A stretch of 64,000 nucleotides of DNA from Mytilinidion resinicola (taxonomy: Eukaryota; Ascomycota; Dothideomycetes; Mytilinidiales; Mytilinidiaceae), in assembly GCF_010093595.1 (NCBI RefSeq), contig NW_022985443.1, positions 768,928-832,927 of the forward strand, written 5' to 3'. Position numbers and translations under genes: made by a program. Shown here one piece after another: positions 52,104-63,358 of the stretch. Each line of letters begins with the position of its first letter. The stretch's first letter is position 1. The notes under the pieces are model-generated. The model did not search any database, was not told where the DNA came from, and saw only the letters and a program-made list of their open reading frames with translations.

Positions 52104-53246
52104 ATGCAGATCCCGCAGAGTTATGTCCAGAAATGCAAAGTCGTTGCGCACATATTCCAGATCCTGCTGATCTTCATTGCGGGATGTATCACCATTTCCG
52201 TATTGACTAAAGACGGGACGAATGGCGGGGCTACAAACTGGTATTTTGCACTGGTAAGACTCTCTGGCTTCCCGCGAAGGAAGAGCGCTGGGGCAATTGG
52301 GGCTTTTTGAAGATTAGGCTGACAGTTGGGCTGGAATGAATAGTGTTTTCTCACGATTCCTGCACTGATTTATCTCGTCATGGTGCCTATGTGGTCAAGA
52401 GCAGAGAGGTTTGCGAATGCATATGCGTTCGTTGCGGTAGATGCGTTGTATACCTGTAAGCCTACCCATTCCGCTGTCCCCCGACGTCAGCTCTCCCGAG
52501 AAGGAACAATATTCTATTTCTCCAGCCAATGCTTGAAAACACTACCTGTAACCGATTCTGACACGTCTCAATCGCAGTATTCTGGTTCTCCGCCTTCATC
52601 GCCATCGCCCTCTACAACAGCAGAGGCATCCGCCAGGGCGCCAAAGACAAAAAGCTCGACCAGAACGATGGAAACTGCTCCACCTTTGCCTACGGCAACG
52701 AGGCCAAATGCAAGTTAAGCCGAGCAACATTCGGCTTCGGGGTCGTGATATGGTACATCCCCCTTCCCTTCTCCTTCAAACCCCCAAGGCTAACGCTTCC
52801 ACTTCAACAGGCTCCTCTTCGTCATCACAACCTCCATATCCGCCTACTACGTCATTAAATTCCGCAAAGACGGCGTCATGCCCTACGCCTCCTCCAAGCC
52901 CTCCCCGCGCGACATGGGCGGCGACTCCTCCCTCGAGCACGGCGTCAAGGACAACACCTGGAGCGCCGACACCCACGAGCTCAACGATTCCGACGATGAG
53001 ACGCGGACGGAGCGCGGCGGAAACCAGGAAGAGGATGAATACGCGCTGTTGCACAGCACGGATACAGACGAAGGGAGACACCCCGGCCGGCCGCTCAGCT
53101 GGGGCGAGAATCTGCATGATCCTGTGCCCGAGTACCGCTATGATCATGATGAGCATGCGAGTGCGCTGAGTCCGGGGGGGTATGAGGAATACAGGAGACC
53201 GGCACCGGCGGCGCCGGGGTATAGTTTCAGTGGGGGGGATAGGTAG
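52104..53246 (+). CDS. MARVEL-domain-like four-TM membrane protein
   Basis: Four exons, 52104-52253, 52344-52455, 52578-52752 and 52811-53246, keep phase and give 290 residues. Splicing restores four hydrophobic segments: residues about 14-33 (AHIFQILLIFIAGCITIS), 50-65 (CFLTIPALIYLVMVPMW), 75-100 (FVAVDALYT-LFWFSAFIAIAL) and 130-150 (IW-LLFVITTSISAYYVI). Between TM3 and TM4 is a loop with C-x(12)-C (GNCSTFAYGNEAKC), a feature of fungal MARVEL proteins of the plasma membrane. The cytosolic tail from about residue 155 is long, acidic and disordered, ending PGYSFSGGDR. Likely a membrane-organising protein; specific role unknown. Confidence 0.82.
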
Positions 53247-53693
53247 GGGGAGTACCCCAGGTTTGGGCCCCTTGAGGGGATGAGGGTGTTAGGTGGGTGT
53301 ATATTAGAGGGAAATAAGATGGTTCAGATGGGGTGTAGATACAGGAGTTTTGGGTTTGAGCTGCGCTTCAGCGATTTGCGATTCATGTTGGCTTGCGAGT
53401 GGGCATTTGAGAGAGCATGTGGAGGCGTAGAAAAGATGTGGGGTGATTTGGGCTGTGTCATTGCTGCTGAATATATCCAAGCATTGCGTCTTATTACCTA
53501 TTCTATGGTTTCGTTATTGACATAATCGTTGCCGATATCGAAACCCGGAGTGACTGTTCCAAGTGGAGCCTCTATACCCTAGGGACTCCAGAGCGCTCGC
53601 GGTGTTATTGAGTGAGTAACGTACTTGCTCTGATTTAACAGTCACGGTACACAAAAGCTCGTTTAATTGATCATTCGCTTTCTTTTCTTTTCG
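53247..53693. other. Intergenic region between convergent loci
   Basis: About 450 bases, G-rich at the start; no gene recognised. Confidence 0.45.
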
Positions 53694-56003
53694 TCATCGC
53701 GAACTGAGGCGAGCTTCATCGATCCATTCCCCATACTCCCCAAGGTTGTCTTGGTTGCTATCATCTCCGGTCGAACTCTCCTTCACGGTGTATTGCCATG
53801 AAGGCTTGGGGCTCAGCCTGCGGTTAGTGATGACGACCTTCATCGTAGGGCCGTTGATTAGTCTGAGCCGCACCTCGTCTCCAAGAGTGAACTTTGGAAT
53901 TAGCGAAACAGTGCGCTTTACCACCCTCATCCGTGCTGAAACCCGTTTGGATAGGGCCAAGGCACGCTGCGAGTTTCGCTGCGATTTCGACGAGGAAGTT
54001 GGCTGGATCAGGTCCTTGGCGGTCATTTCCTCGAGGCTCAAACTATCGTCATTGTCTAGCTCGCTATCAATGAGGTCGTGGTACTCTTTGGCCTCGGACG
54101 ATCCAGGGAGACACACTGATTCCGCACCGAGTGTCTGTTTGATGTCCTCCATAATCCCCTCCATTGGGCATATGTAAGCAATCCGCTTAGCCATATTAGT
54201 TGCGATGAGGTAGCTACAAACACGACTACGGTCATCGATGACCCAAGCGCCTGTGTCACCTCCTTTTGCTATTTCCAAGTTAGCATGAAAAAGGAACTTT
54301 TAGAGGGGGGAATATGATCGAAAATTGCTGAAATCCAAGACAGGTGGACCTATAGAACACACGTACCTCCGCCACTAACACTCCAAAGGGCAGCGAAAGT
54401 TTCACGGCCGTAGAACCAGACTTGATGCATCCTAGATGAGATTACACCGCTCCGTAGCCGCGATGTACGGCCATACCAGTGGACTTTCCGGTTTGCAAGC
54501 TCGTCTGCTTTGGCAACCTCCATTAGGTAGTCATCACCGCGGGGCCGAATACCGCGTACGATTTCCTTCTCTTCTTCTGGAAAACCTAAGGCGGTGGCTC
54601 TCGAGAACGTACGGCAAACTTCTCGATGAAGATTTCATAGAGCATGGGCTCCTCACTAATCAGGTTTTCGAAAGTTTTTCGATACGCCGTCCATAATGTT
54701 CTCTGGCCGATCCTCCAGGCTGGGTCTGCCTGGAAGCAAATACGTAACCTATTGAGTCAATGAGCAGAACTTTGCCAATAGAAAAGTCTACTTACCATTG
54801 CGAGCTCCGTTCAGATTTGGTCAAGGTCTTCAAGTGTTCGACTAGAGGCCGCGGAAGACTCTGAGGGATATCTTCAACGGCAAATCAATAGCGGGCTGCT
54901 CTAGGATTGGCTGGCGCTGCAGGTGGGATGAAGTGTCGTCGTCATCATCGTCAGTCACAATGATCTCATTCGGGAGGCCATTTTTGTAGTATTCCTTCCA
55001 GTTGGTGTCCTGCTTCATGCGTAGCGAGTCCTGCCTGGCGGCGGCTGCAGGGTCGATACAAAACTGTCGGCAACCGGGAACCACGTTCCATGGAGTCACC
55101 TGTTCATCGAAGACGTTGACCAAAGCCCAATCAATCTCGTTAACAGCCCCATTACGGCGCCAGCGACGGATTCCCGATGATGCATAGACATGGCCGAAGG
55201 TCAAGATATCCAAGTAGCGCGCATCTATAACAACTGGGCTGGAAGAAAAGTTATCGTCAATGGCGGGCTGCGTAATGATGATGCCTTCCCCCATTGCCGG
55301 TTGAATACCCTCAACATCACCAGCGGTGCCAATGCTTTCACCAGAGTCACTACCATCGCCCTCGGAGAAAGATCTGACTTCCATATCGTCGCCCAGAGAG
55401 CTAGCAGGATCGTCGGTTTCAGGTGGTTCGCTCGGTGGGGCGTTGTTCGAGATTAGATGGGCCTCCTTGATGTTCTTTCGCGGTTGGCGCCACCGATAAA
55501 TCTGCACGCTCGCGGTTGTAGCGATTTCTCTGTTGTCTTTTTCGCTTGACTCGATCTGCAAGCCTCTGTACCTCCTTGTGCGTTAACACTCTTAACACAT
55601 ACACAGAATCCTCGCGTTCTTCAAACGGCTCGTCTGCCTCTTGAAGAGCCTCTGGGTTGACGAGAAGGCGGTCGATCTTAGTTCAAGTAGCGTCAAGTTC
55701 ATATAAATCGCCTTGTATGGGGGGCAAGGCCAGCCGGAGCCGCCGCGGACTTCCCTTTCGCTTTGCGCAGAATGCCTCGTATGGGAGGATGGTCCCCTCT
55801 GTGTAGCGATGCAATGCGAACACGATTGTCGTCACGGTCCTCTTGACTATCCGTATGAGAGAATTCCGTGACCAAAAATTCTTGCCTTCCCTCGTTTTGT
55901 CCGATGCTTGCTTCTTCGTTGGAAGCTGACTAGACATTATTTTGTCCCTCTGGGCCAGAGAGTTCTTCATCGCCACGATTCTTCTCCCCCGATGGTGTCG
56001 CAA
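53694..56003 (-). pseudogene. Trypsin-like-fold fungal protein, apparently disrupted
   Basis: Family blocks appear in order but in different frames: an N-terminal helical region (LRVLTHKEVQRLADRVKRKR) after a TGA near 55680; an acidic linker and DILTFGHVYASSGIRRWRR ... IDWALVNVFDEQ (55561-54842); DPAWRIGQRTLWTAYRKTFE (about 54730-54640); and ADELANRKVHWYGRTS ... VWFYGRETFAALWSVSGG (about 54530-54367). A 98-bp intron leads to KGGDTGAWVIDD (54268 on). The GDSGAWV serine of the family is Thr here. At least two frame changes (near 54600 and 55480) are not explained by GT..AG introns. The last 70 residues (IPKFTLGDEVRLRL ... WIDEARL) form a small beta-rich module also present at 63.4 kb. Confidence 0.6.
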
Positions 56004-56954
56004 GTGCGTGTCGAACCGTTAGGCCATACGGTTTATCCTCGACGGGGAGGATTCCACCGAGTGTAGCTGCTTTGTCTTTAGCTAGCTCCAAACGAGCTTG
56101 ATCTGTGCATATCTTCTGCTTGAATCATCAGGCTCGCCATCAGCACTTTCTTCAACCTCCGAAGGTACTTCGAGCTTATGATGAACGCCCATGCCAAAAG
56201 GATTTTAATCAACAAGGATAATGCCTGAAGATATCGGGTGGCAGATGCTGCTCATTTTGATACGCACCAGTCGAGGCTCCACATAGTGGTTGCTTCTGGA
56301 ACTCTCGCCATGAAGGTACCAAAACAGGGTTCGTTTTTTGAAAGGGTTCTTCGTCCGCTCACGCCTCTGAACTCTTTCTCTTGTCCACATACTCGAAGTC
56401 ACCGACGTCCATGTACTCCCTCAGACTATCCATCAGACTTGTTGCGTCCAACGCGTAATTGCACATGCACTTTATTGCTCTTTCTTTTTCCACTTATGCC
56501 AGAGAGTCGCAGAGAGTGGGTTCGAATTTCGGATCGGGGAAGTATGGCAGGTGGTATCGCTTCTTCGCCTCCGGAGGGGACAGTGCAATTCATTTCTGAT
56601 ATGATTTCAATTCCTCTAAGAATGTCAAGCTCGATTCCAAGTTCAAGGGAAAAGTCGTCCCCAGCTTCGCCCAGTCGTGGTGAGTAGGTGAAAATCTAGG
56701 GCACTTTCAATTCTAGGAATAGCACCCCATCAACACGTTCCCCAGCAAATAAGGCTGGCTGTCTGTGCGCCTATTCGTGTCCAAAGCCTAGACACGGACC
56801 GCGTAGAACATTAAGGAACAATAGATGTGATATACTCTGCAAAACCACGACAAGATAGGAAATCCCTAGAAGTGGGCAAAAATAGCACTCCCCTTTCACT
56901 TCTAGAATTTTCTCGAATTTTACTCAGAGACTGTGCGCTGAGTCACCCTTGGAT
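56004..56954. other. Gene-poor stretch inside the decayed block
   Basis: About 950 bases. Short frames on both strands without domains. No transposon ends recognised. Confidence 0.4.
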
Positions 56955-57494
56955 CTATGTCGTACGCCAGGGAACTGATATAGGTGTACCCATGTGCTGG
57001 GGACTCGAATCGGTGTATTTCGGGGGACTCGAATCGGCGTAATGATAGATCGCAGGCGCAGCATGTAGTTCTCGAGATTTTGGAGTGATATAGTCCCAAT
57101 AGGCGTCCAGAGTGCTCTCGTCCACGTCCATATCAGGAACGGACGTCCGCTCAAGAGATGGTTCATCTGTCAACTCGCTAAGGTTGTTAGGTCCCTGTTC
57201 AGTAAGGGTAACCTCCTCGCCACCCCTTTGAACCAACACGGAGAATTTCCCGTCAACGTTGTCGCCCTAGGTCTGATTTAATCGATTGAGCTCTGTAATG
57301 AGTGTTTCGTTGACGGTGAGTAGCATGTCGCCCTTTATCAGGTGGATATCTGTTGGCCTCCCTGGAAGCACTGTTTCGACCACAAGCATCCCAGTTTCTT
57401 TTGGAAATATTGGTTGCATCATTTTCTCCAACTGCGGGTTTAGTCCGAGTGCCCGGCATTCTTCGAATGATTTACGCGCCCACTGGACATGCTC
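56955..57494 (-). pseudogene. PDZ-domain relic resembling Nma111/HtrA-type proteases
   Basis: Reading from about 57490: QWARKSFEECRALGLNPQLE, then FPKETGMLVVETVLPGRPTD, IKGDMLLTVNETLITELNRL, a TAG near 57268-57270, then in the same frame GDNVDGKFSVLVQRGGEEVTL. The order W-x-x-K-x-F-x-E-C-R-x-L-G-L, ETG-x-LV-x-E-x-VLP, GD-x-L-x-x-VN and V-QRGGE recalls a PDZ domain of nuclear HtrA-like proteases (Nma111). No protease domain is present upstream; instead the zinc-finger gene ends directly before it. It may be the C-terminal domain of that neighbour, cut off by the stop at about 57495, or an independent fragment. Confidence 0.5.
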
Positions 57495-59849
57495 CTAATG
57501 CCGATGTGGGGTTCCCGCAAGTGCGCCACTACCTTGATCGGATGCTTTATCAGACAGGCGCGAGATGCTCCCGAATCTTTTAAATGAGACGTTCTGGGCT
57601 TTGGAGCCATTGATATTCATATGTGATAGTCCAGATCCAGAAATGTCCGAGTCCAGGTCTTCCATCATGTCTGCCGGCGGTATTGCAAATAAAGACATCT
57701 GCTCTAGATGACGAGATACATGGATCTTCAGTTTAGTGGCCTCTTTGTAACAGAGTGTGCATACGCCCGAATGGCTCTGCGCTGGGCGCTGGAACATGCC
57801 CCGCGAAGCTTTAATTTGACGTTCATCAAACGCACTATCGTACATTCTTGCCATGTGCTCGAGGAAGTCAGAAAGCTCTGCAAAGGATTGATGATCGTGT
57901 ATATTGCAGCTCCACTCAAGTCGGTGGTGATGCGTCTCGTGATTAAACCACTCCTGACTTATTAGAAGTGACCTGCCCTACAATGATCATTAGAGTCCAA
58001 AACTTATCTCTCTGCTATCGAAGAAGTATTCTTGCAGTTCACATCCAGGCATCGTGCAGACGTAAGGCTGTAGGTCTGCTAAGACATGTTTTCTGACGTA
58101 ATTAGTCCGAATCTATCCCACATCGGGTTCTTGAACTCACTTCCAACTCCGGTCGGACTTGATAAATTGAGTCACTGAACAATAAGGACATACAAATTGC
58201 TCAAGAGTCTTGCCGTTCCCTCCGATAGGCCGCGGTGGGATGGCGACTCGCTCGTTATTCGCTGCTTGGTCGGAAGCCACTGTGGTTCTTGATTCGGGCA
58301 TCGAAGGAGCATAGAGTCGAGATACATCCCGGGGCTCCATTTCGGTTCCAGCTAGTTTCAAGGTTGTAGCTTTCGTCTTCTGTGTTTGACGACTCGGCGC
58401 GCTTTTTGATGGCGCTGTTGGACTTCCTACACCAGTCGTACCACTAAATTTAGCGACACGTCGCTCCGCCGTATGTTCAGACTCAGCTGCGGCTGATTGC
58501 AATGCATCGGTATGGCGCTTGCGGTACTGTATTACTTGTCGTCGTTTTGATATCAAGTTATCAAGCCGATTTGCCACGCTCTCGTCAACATGCGGAAATT
58601 TATCCTTGACGTAAAGTATATCGAACGGTTGGTAATAGGACGTATTGGCAGCGCCTTTGCGCTTTATCCGATCAATGGGAGCAGGCCTACGAATGGGGAT
58701 GCGCCAAAGACAAGTGACGGTAAAGCTGATTGACTGCACTAATTGGCGTAAATCTGTTCGTGTTCTGGGTGGCGAGAGAGGAGCGATGGTCTGTTCTGGC
58801 CTGGTAACGCTTGAGCGAGAGACTTTAGGCGCCGGCAGTTGATCTTTTACTGACGGAGTACGTATTCTTAGCCAGCTAGCCTACGGAGTATGGTACGGTT
58901 AGCTCGGCTACCTTGATATAGAACACGGTTCCTATACTTAGCCCACACAGTTCTACGGTACGGCTACGTAAGCCTCCACACACACAGAGTATATATACGG
59001 CGTACGTAGCCTAGATAGATGCTCATCCAATACATCACTTACCTCGTTCAATGCATTGTTTCACCTCCATCCTCATTTACAGTCCCTATCTCCTCTGCCT
59101 CCGAGTTGGAGGATATTTCCCATGGAGAGTCCTCCAAACTCTGGCCCTCGGCAAGCGTGTTGGATTCGGACTCGGACTTAAAAATTCATCGAATGATACT
59201 TTGTCGTCGTTGACAATGGATACCGCTAGAGCCGTGTGTTAATAAGCTTACGCTAATCGTGCAAATAGCCCCTCGGAACGTCTACCTTTTTGCATCTAGT
59301 TGGCTCCTTGATTCAGCGACGGTCATACGGCAAAAATCTTCAGGTGAAAGAAGAGGAATGCTCACCACTCCATGCAGACTCTTCAATAGTTTCAGAACCT
59401 AAGCCAAGGATTGAAAGGTCAGTCTCTATCGAGACCTTGGAATGCATGTGATGTACTTGTTACGGCTGGACGCCATCGGGGTTGCCTTCGACAAGCCAGC
59501 CATGACCCTTGAAGGCACTACCTGAGTTGAAATGTAGGAAAGGCGAAGAGACAAGGAAAACATATACTAGGAAATATCCAGAGGAAAATAGATCCGGTAA
59601 TTGAGACGATGTACACACCTGCTCCTTGTAAAATGAAGCTTCTCTGAGCCGATAGTCTAAGGAACGCCTGTAGTTCTGTCCGGAAAAGGCAGCGCCGACA
59701 TTTCCCGCCCATATACTATACTTGTCGAATTCATCTTGGACATCTGTCTCGAGTAATGCATAACTTGTAGGATGCTGCTTTATGACGCTGAGCAAGGTTG
59801 CGAATAGATCAACGCAGGTAGTGTGCGATTCTGCGATGGAACCTCCCAT
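57495..59849 (-). CDS. acuF-like C2H2 zinc-finger protein, possibly damaged
   Basis: ATG 59849 opens the family N-terminus (VDLFATLLSVI ... YSIWAGNVGAAFSGQNYRRSLDYRLREAS; exon to 59619). An acidic Ser-rich segment (SLEDSPWEISSNSEAEE) lies near 59130. Then come TVTCLWRIPIRRPAP, VANRLDNLISKRRQVIQYRKRH and FVCPYCSVTQFIKSDRSW (58739-58138). A likely intron leads to KHVLADLQPYVCTMPGC and EYFFDSR, then HRLEWSC and CTLCYKEATKLKIHVSRHLEQMSLFAIP (C2H2). This matches fungal acuF-like proteins, often found near STAND genes. The join near 58010-57960 has no clean GT..AG solution, and an AT-rich insert sits at about 58.9 kb, so integrity is uncertain. Confidence 0.55.
58855..59010. mobile_element. Possible small inserted element (MITE-like)
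   Basis: About 155 bp of distinct composition between two exons of the zinc-finger gene, with repeated tacggagta and tacggt/tacgta strings and partly inverted arms (ctagcctacggagtatggta near the left end; on the minus strand ctaggctacgtacgcc near the right end). Inverted ends are imperfect and no target duplication was identified. Confidence 0.3.
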
Positions 59850-60061
59850 GGCGACTCAAAGAAAGTGAGTCAGGAGAGACGTTTACTCATCGTCTCCTCT
59901 ATGTTGCTATACATGAGACGGGCCCATGATGTTGAGGATGAAGGTTGCAAGGTTGGACTGAAATGCCCCGCCACGCACGGGCCAAGGGGCCATACTGACC
60001 CCATGCTTTTTCTCCTCCTGCCATCTCACCTTCTTCTCTGTGGACACTACTAGCGCCTGTT

Positions 60062-60973
60062 ATGTCTGGCTTCGAGATTGCTGGAGTTGTGCTCGGGTCA
60101 ATTCCGCTGATAATCAGTGCGCTAGAACACTATACCGACGGGGTATTCCATGCTTCTATCGTTATTAGAAACTGGCCTGGAAGGCTGACGGAGACATAGG
60201 TCGCGACGATAAAGAGCATGAAAAAGTATGAGGGGGTATTTGAGAACCTTTATGTGTCTCTTATTACTAGTGTGTCGATATATCGGAACTCTTGCGAAGA
60301 GTTGCTTAGCCCCCTTGCTCTGCCGGATTCTCAGCTCTATGAATTACTCGAAAGATTGATGGCAGTGCTTGGGCAGACGTCGGTCTCAGCAAACGGCTTC
60401 GCGAACGGCTCTGTTCCAATTACTTGCCATTCAGGTCTTCAGTAATTCAGCTCGAAAAGAGAGTCATCCTTATTAGCCAGAAGCTAAAGCTAAACGAAGC
60501 CCTCAAAGTCAGTGCATCCATTCTAATATACTGGTGACGCTCCGAACTAAAGTCTCCTAGCCACAATGGATTGACCAGAACAACATTGTTGACGTAAGAG
60601 CTCGCGAAGACTTTTTTAAGAGCCTATTGACCCCGGTAAGAGCTGGATTCCGTACGGACAAGTACAGCTGCTGCTGTCAGAAATTGATGCCAACATCAAC
60701 CAAATATCCACCCTTACAGCAGGTGCCATTGCACTCGAACCTCTTCGCTTTGAACAAAAACGCAAAGCAAACTCGGAATGCTGGAACAGTCTCCGTACGC
60801 AGGCTGAGACATTATATAAGAGCTTTTCCACTCGATGGTCTCCTCAATGCGCTTGCCAGCATCTTCATCAGGCTAATTTGCGACTCGACCTGCGAAAAGA
60901 ACACGAGATCGAACAATGGACCACATTTAGGTTCTTACTTTCATTTGAAGTATCCACACATGCTACCTGGTGA
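60062..60973 (+). pseudogene. DUF7580-type fungal protein, frameshifted
   Basis: Opens with the family start MSGFEIAGVVLGSIPLIISALEHY at 60062 (first 24 residues strongly conserved in fungal STAND-associated proteins), then a TAG at 60197-60199. Later family blocks appear in shifted frames: CEELLSPLALPDSQL, GSAWADVGLSKRL, FRSSVIQLEKRVILISQKLK, LLSEIDANINQISTLTAGAI and WNSLRTQAETLYKSFSTRW followed by CACQHLHQANLRLD. The frame ends at 60973, well before the kinase-like C-terminal part expected in the family, so the gene is both frameshifted and truncated. Its end overlaps the last exon of the minus-strand caspase-like gene. Confidence 0.7.
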
Positions 60974-63161
60974 GGAATTAAAGGCGTTTCCTGCTCCTAA
61001 CTGTGCTTGCAAGGGAGCATTCTGCGTAGTTGTCGGTAGTGTACCGCTCGAACTGCTTTTGAACACATTTGAAACTCGACTTAAACTATTACCAACCCAA
61101 GTTGGGACTTGAGCTCTGCGGTGAACACCGCATCTCTGAGGTATTTTAGCGCTGTGAAGTAAGGAGGAGCCACCGTCTTAAGCTTACACATTGCCAGAGT
61201 ATGTAGATGTGGCCGGGACGAGTTGGGTAGATTGGTTCTTGTATAGGCCACCAGTCCCATGAACTTCCGCAAAGTTGCTCCATTTTTATTTTCCACTTAT
61301 CTTTAACAGAAGCCTGGTGATCGGAGACGGAAATTGAGGCGGGGTCAGCTTGGCGAAGCTGATAAATCACACCTTGAAGTACAGCTATGTCCTTGTTCGA
61401 GAGTACACGGGGATGTCTCAGGATGCGCTGCGAGATGCGATCTAGCTCGCCGGAAATTTTTGGGAAGACAAAATCTCGTAGATTCTGTTGCAAAAGCTGA
61501 AATGCTATGCTATTAGACAGAAAGGCTGCGAGGGACTGTACGTTAAAATCTCGTGGTTCATTGATCTCTGCGTCTTGTTCATCGTCACTGGAACTGGATC
61601 CCGCAGAAATGTCTTTGTTCTTAATGTCTAGAGGCTTTCGTTGGCCTTCTTGCTCGTCAAGATAACGCTGGATACTAGCATTAGGGTCGAGCGGTTCGTT
61701 GGGAAGAGCGAGTCTCTCGGAGTCACCGTTAACCGTTCGCCGTACTTTGCTAGCAATATGCTGCAGCCGAGATCTGGATTGGAAAAGCTCCACAGCTGTA
61801 AGTTGCGCCGGCGTCACAGCCTCCTCACGTAGATCTTTCGAGTATTGATACAGCAGCCGGGGAAGGTTTCTCTCCAGTCTGAGTGGGCCAACATTGCAGT
61901 CCGTAACCCCGCTGACGCAGAGTGATCTTATCTCGTCGTTAGTCATTAAAAGGGTAGCAAAAGCGTCCGCTGCCGAAGTATGTGCCACCGATGTAAACGA
62001 AGTTCCAGACGAATTTGACTGCATATCGATTGAGAATAAGGACTCAGGCCGCCAGGTACTTGTATCAGAATCAGACTCCAGTGAAGACTTGCGCCTTAAC
62101 GCGATGCGTTGGGCCGAGAACCCCAAGTTATCAATTGATTTACTGAGATGCTCGGCGCCAGTTTTGATGTCTTCTTCATTGAGACGGCGATTGAATTCTA
62201 ATGGAGTGTCGAGATACTCGTTTTCAACGTCGCGGAACTCCGGTTTTGGGGCGTCAGGGATCTAGTGGTTTTTGGATAACCACTGGGTATCAATATTGTT
62301 CACAATGGGAACGTCCCTATGAAAGAGGACTGGGTTTTGATCAGATGGGAAATCCGGTGCCTCCATTATTTTTGTCCGTAACTCGCTCGTCGAAAATGTT
62401 GACTTCGTGCTAAGCTGTTTCAAAGCCCATGTTAACGCAGAGGTAAAAGAACTCTTGCCTGGCTTCCGAGTGGTCTTTGAATGATCGCATGCGCCCATAA
62501 GCTCGTAAGTTCTCCGTGATGAACGTCTATGAGCAATAGCACCCGCTTCGCAACAGTCGAAGATGAGGAGCACGTCGGCCACTGCAGGTTTGAGGAGTAC
62601 CTCGGCGCTTTTCCAGGTAATTACATCGTGGTTGGGCCTTATCCCCCTGGAAGAAGTCAGTAGCGTTCAAATGTTATAGGACGGTACTCACGGCCCCAGG
62701 CAAAATTGGTTTTGCTTATCAACCCATCCGTGGCCAGCGTAATAAATGATCAAGAGCGAAGGCTTTTGACGACCATGGTCTGCGATAAACCTTGATAATA
62801 AAGAATTGAGGTGAGCCTGTGGATTTTGTGCCTTTAGAAACGATTTGTTGACTGTAAATTCGTATTTTTCATCAAACACCTTTCCCAGCTCGTCTACCTG
62901 AGATCCGTAAGCAAAGTGTCTAGGGACCAAAGTCGAATGAAATACCTCTTCTTGTACTTTGAGATCGTCGTTATCGGGCTCCCAGGAGAGAAGTAAGGCG
63001 GCCGCCTTATTGTGGCCTACCGGCTTCTTGAAAACATCCATGTGTTCGGCAATGAGTGATTGGAAATAGATTTGATTTCTAGTGTGGAGACCATCTTCAG
63101 GCAGCCTCAAGCTGAGAGAAGTATCTGGTGTGGCACCAGTGCGCTGTTTCTCGTCTCGCAT
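60941..63161 (-). CDS. Caspase-like domain protein with fungal STAND-associated C-terminus
   Basis: Four exons, 63161-62692, 62646-62304, 62261-61188 and 61135-60941, keep phase throughout and give 693 residues. The N-terminal 260 residues form a caspase/metacaspase-like fold: LLIIYYAGHGW (catalytic H144) and VLLIFDCCEAGAIA (catalytic Cys among C188/C189). The middle contains DAFATLLMTNDEIRSLC, RLERNLPRLLYQYSKDLREEA and LAAFLSNSIAFQLLQQNLRDFV, helical blocks common in fungal NLR-associated proteins. The end has DWWPIQEPIYPTRPGHIYILWQC-RCG (a W-x-C-x-C-G motif formed across intron 3) and a Ser-rich tail. Intron 2 is only 42 bp, the least certain junction. The dyad is intact, so a protease triggered in immunity or incompatibility is a fair inference. 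Confidence 0.75.
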
Positions 63162-63358
63162 GACTCAGGTTGAAATTGATGTGAACTCTGATTTCTATAG
63201 ACGTCTAGCTAGTTGTATATATACTAGGGGAAGGAAGGGGGCCACCCCCAGGGTGGCGCGCTAGTAAGTTCAGATGAGCCCTGCACAGCTGAGGCTTCAG
63301 CTCGGTTCTCTACAGCTGATGTTCGGAGAGTAGCTTTCTGGCATATGAGTTGTTGATC
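63162..63358. promoter_or_regulatory. Promoter of the caspase-like gene
   Basis: Less than 200 bases between the caspase-like ATG and the end of the next gene upstream, in the same orientation. A minus-strand TATA-like tatatataca lies near 63215. Confidence 0.4.

Noticed and set aside
56515..56535. gggttcgaatttcgg, resembling a tRNA B box
   Set aside because: No matching A box, acceptor stem or anticodon arm could be paired around it.
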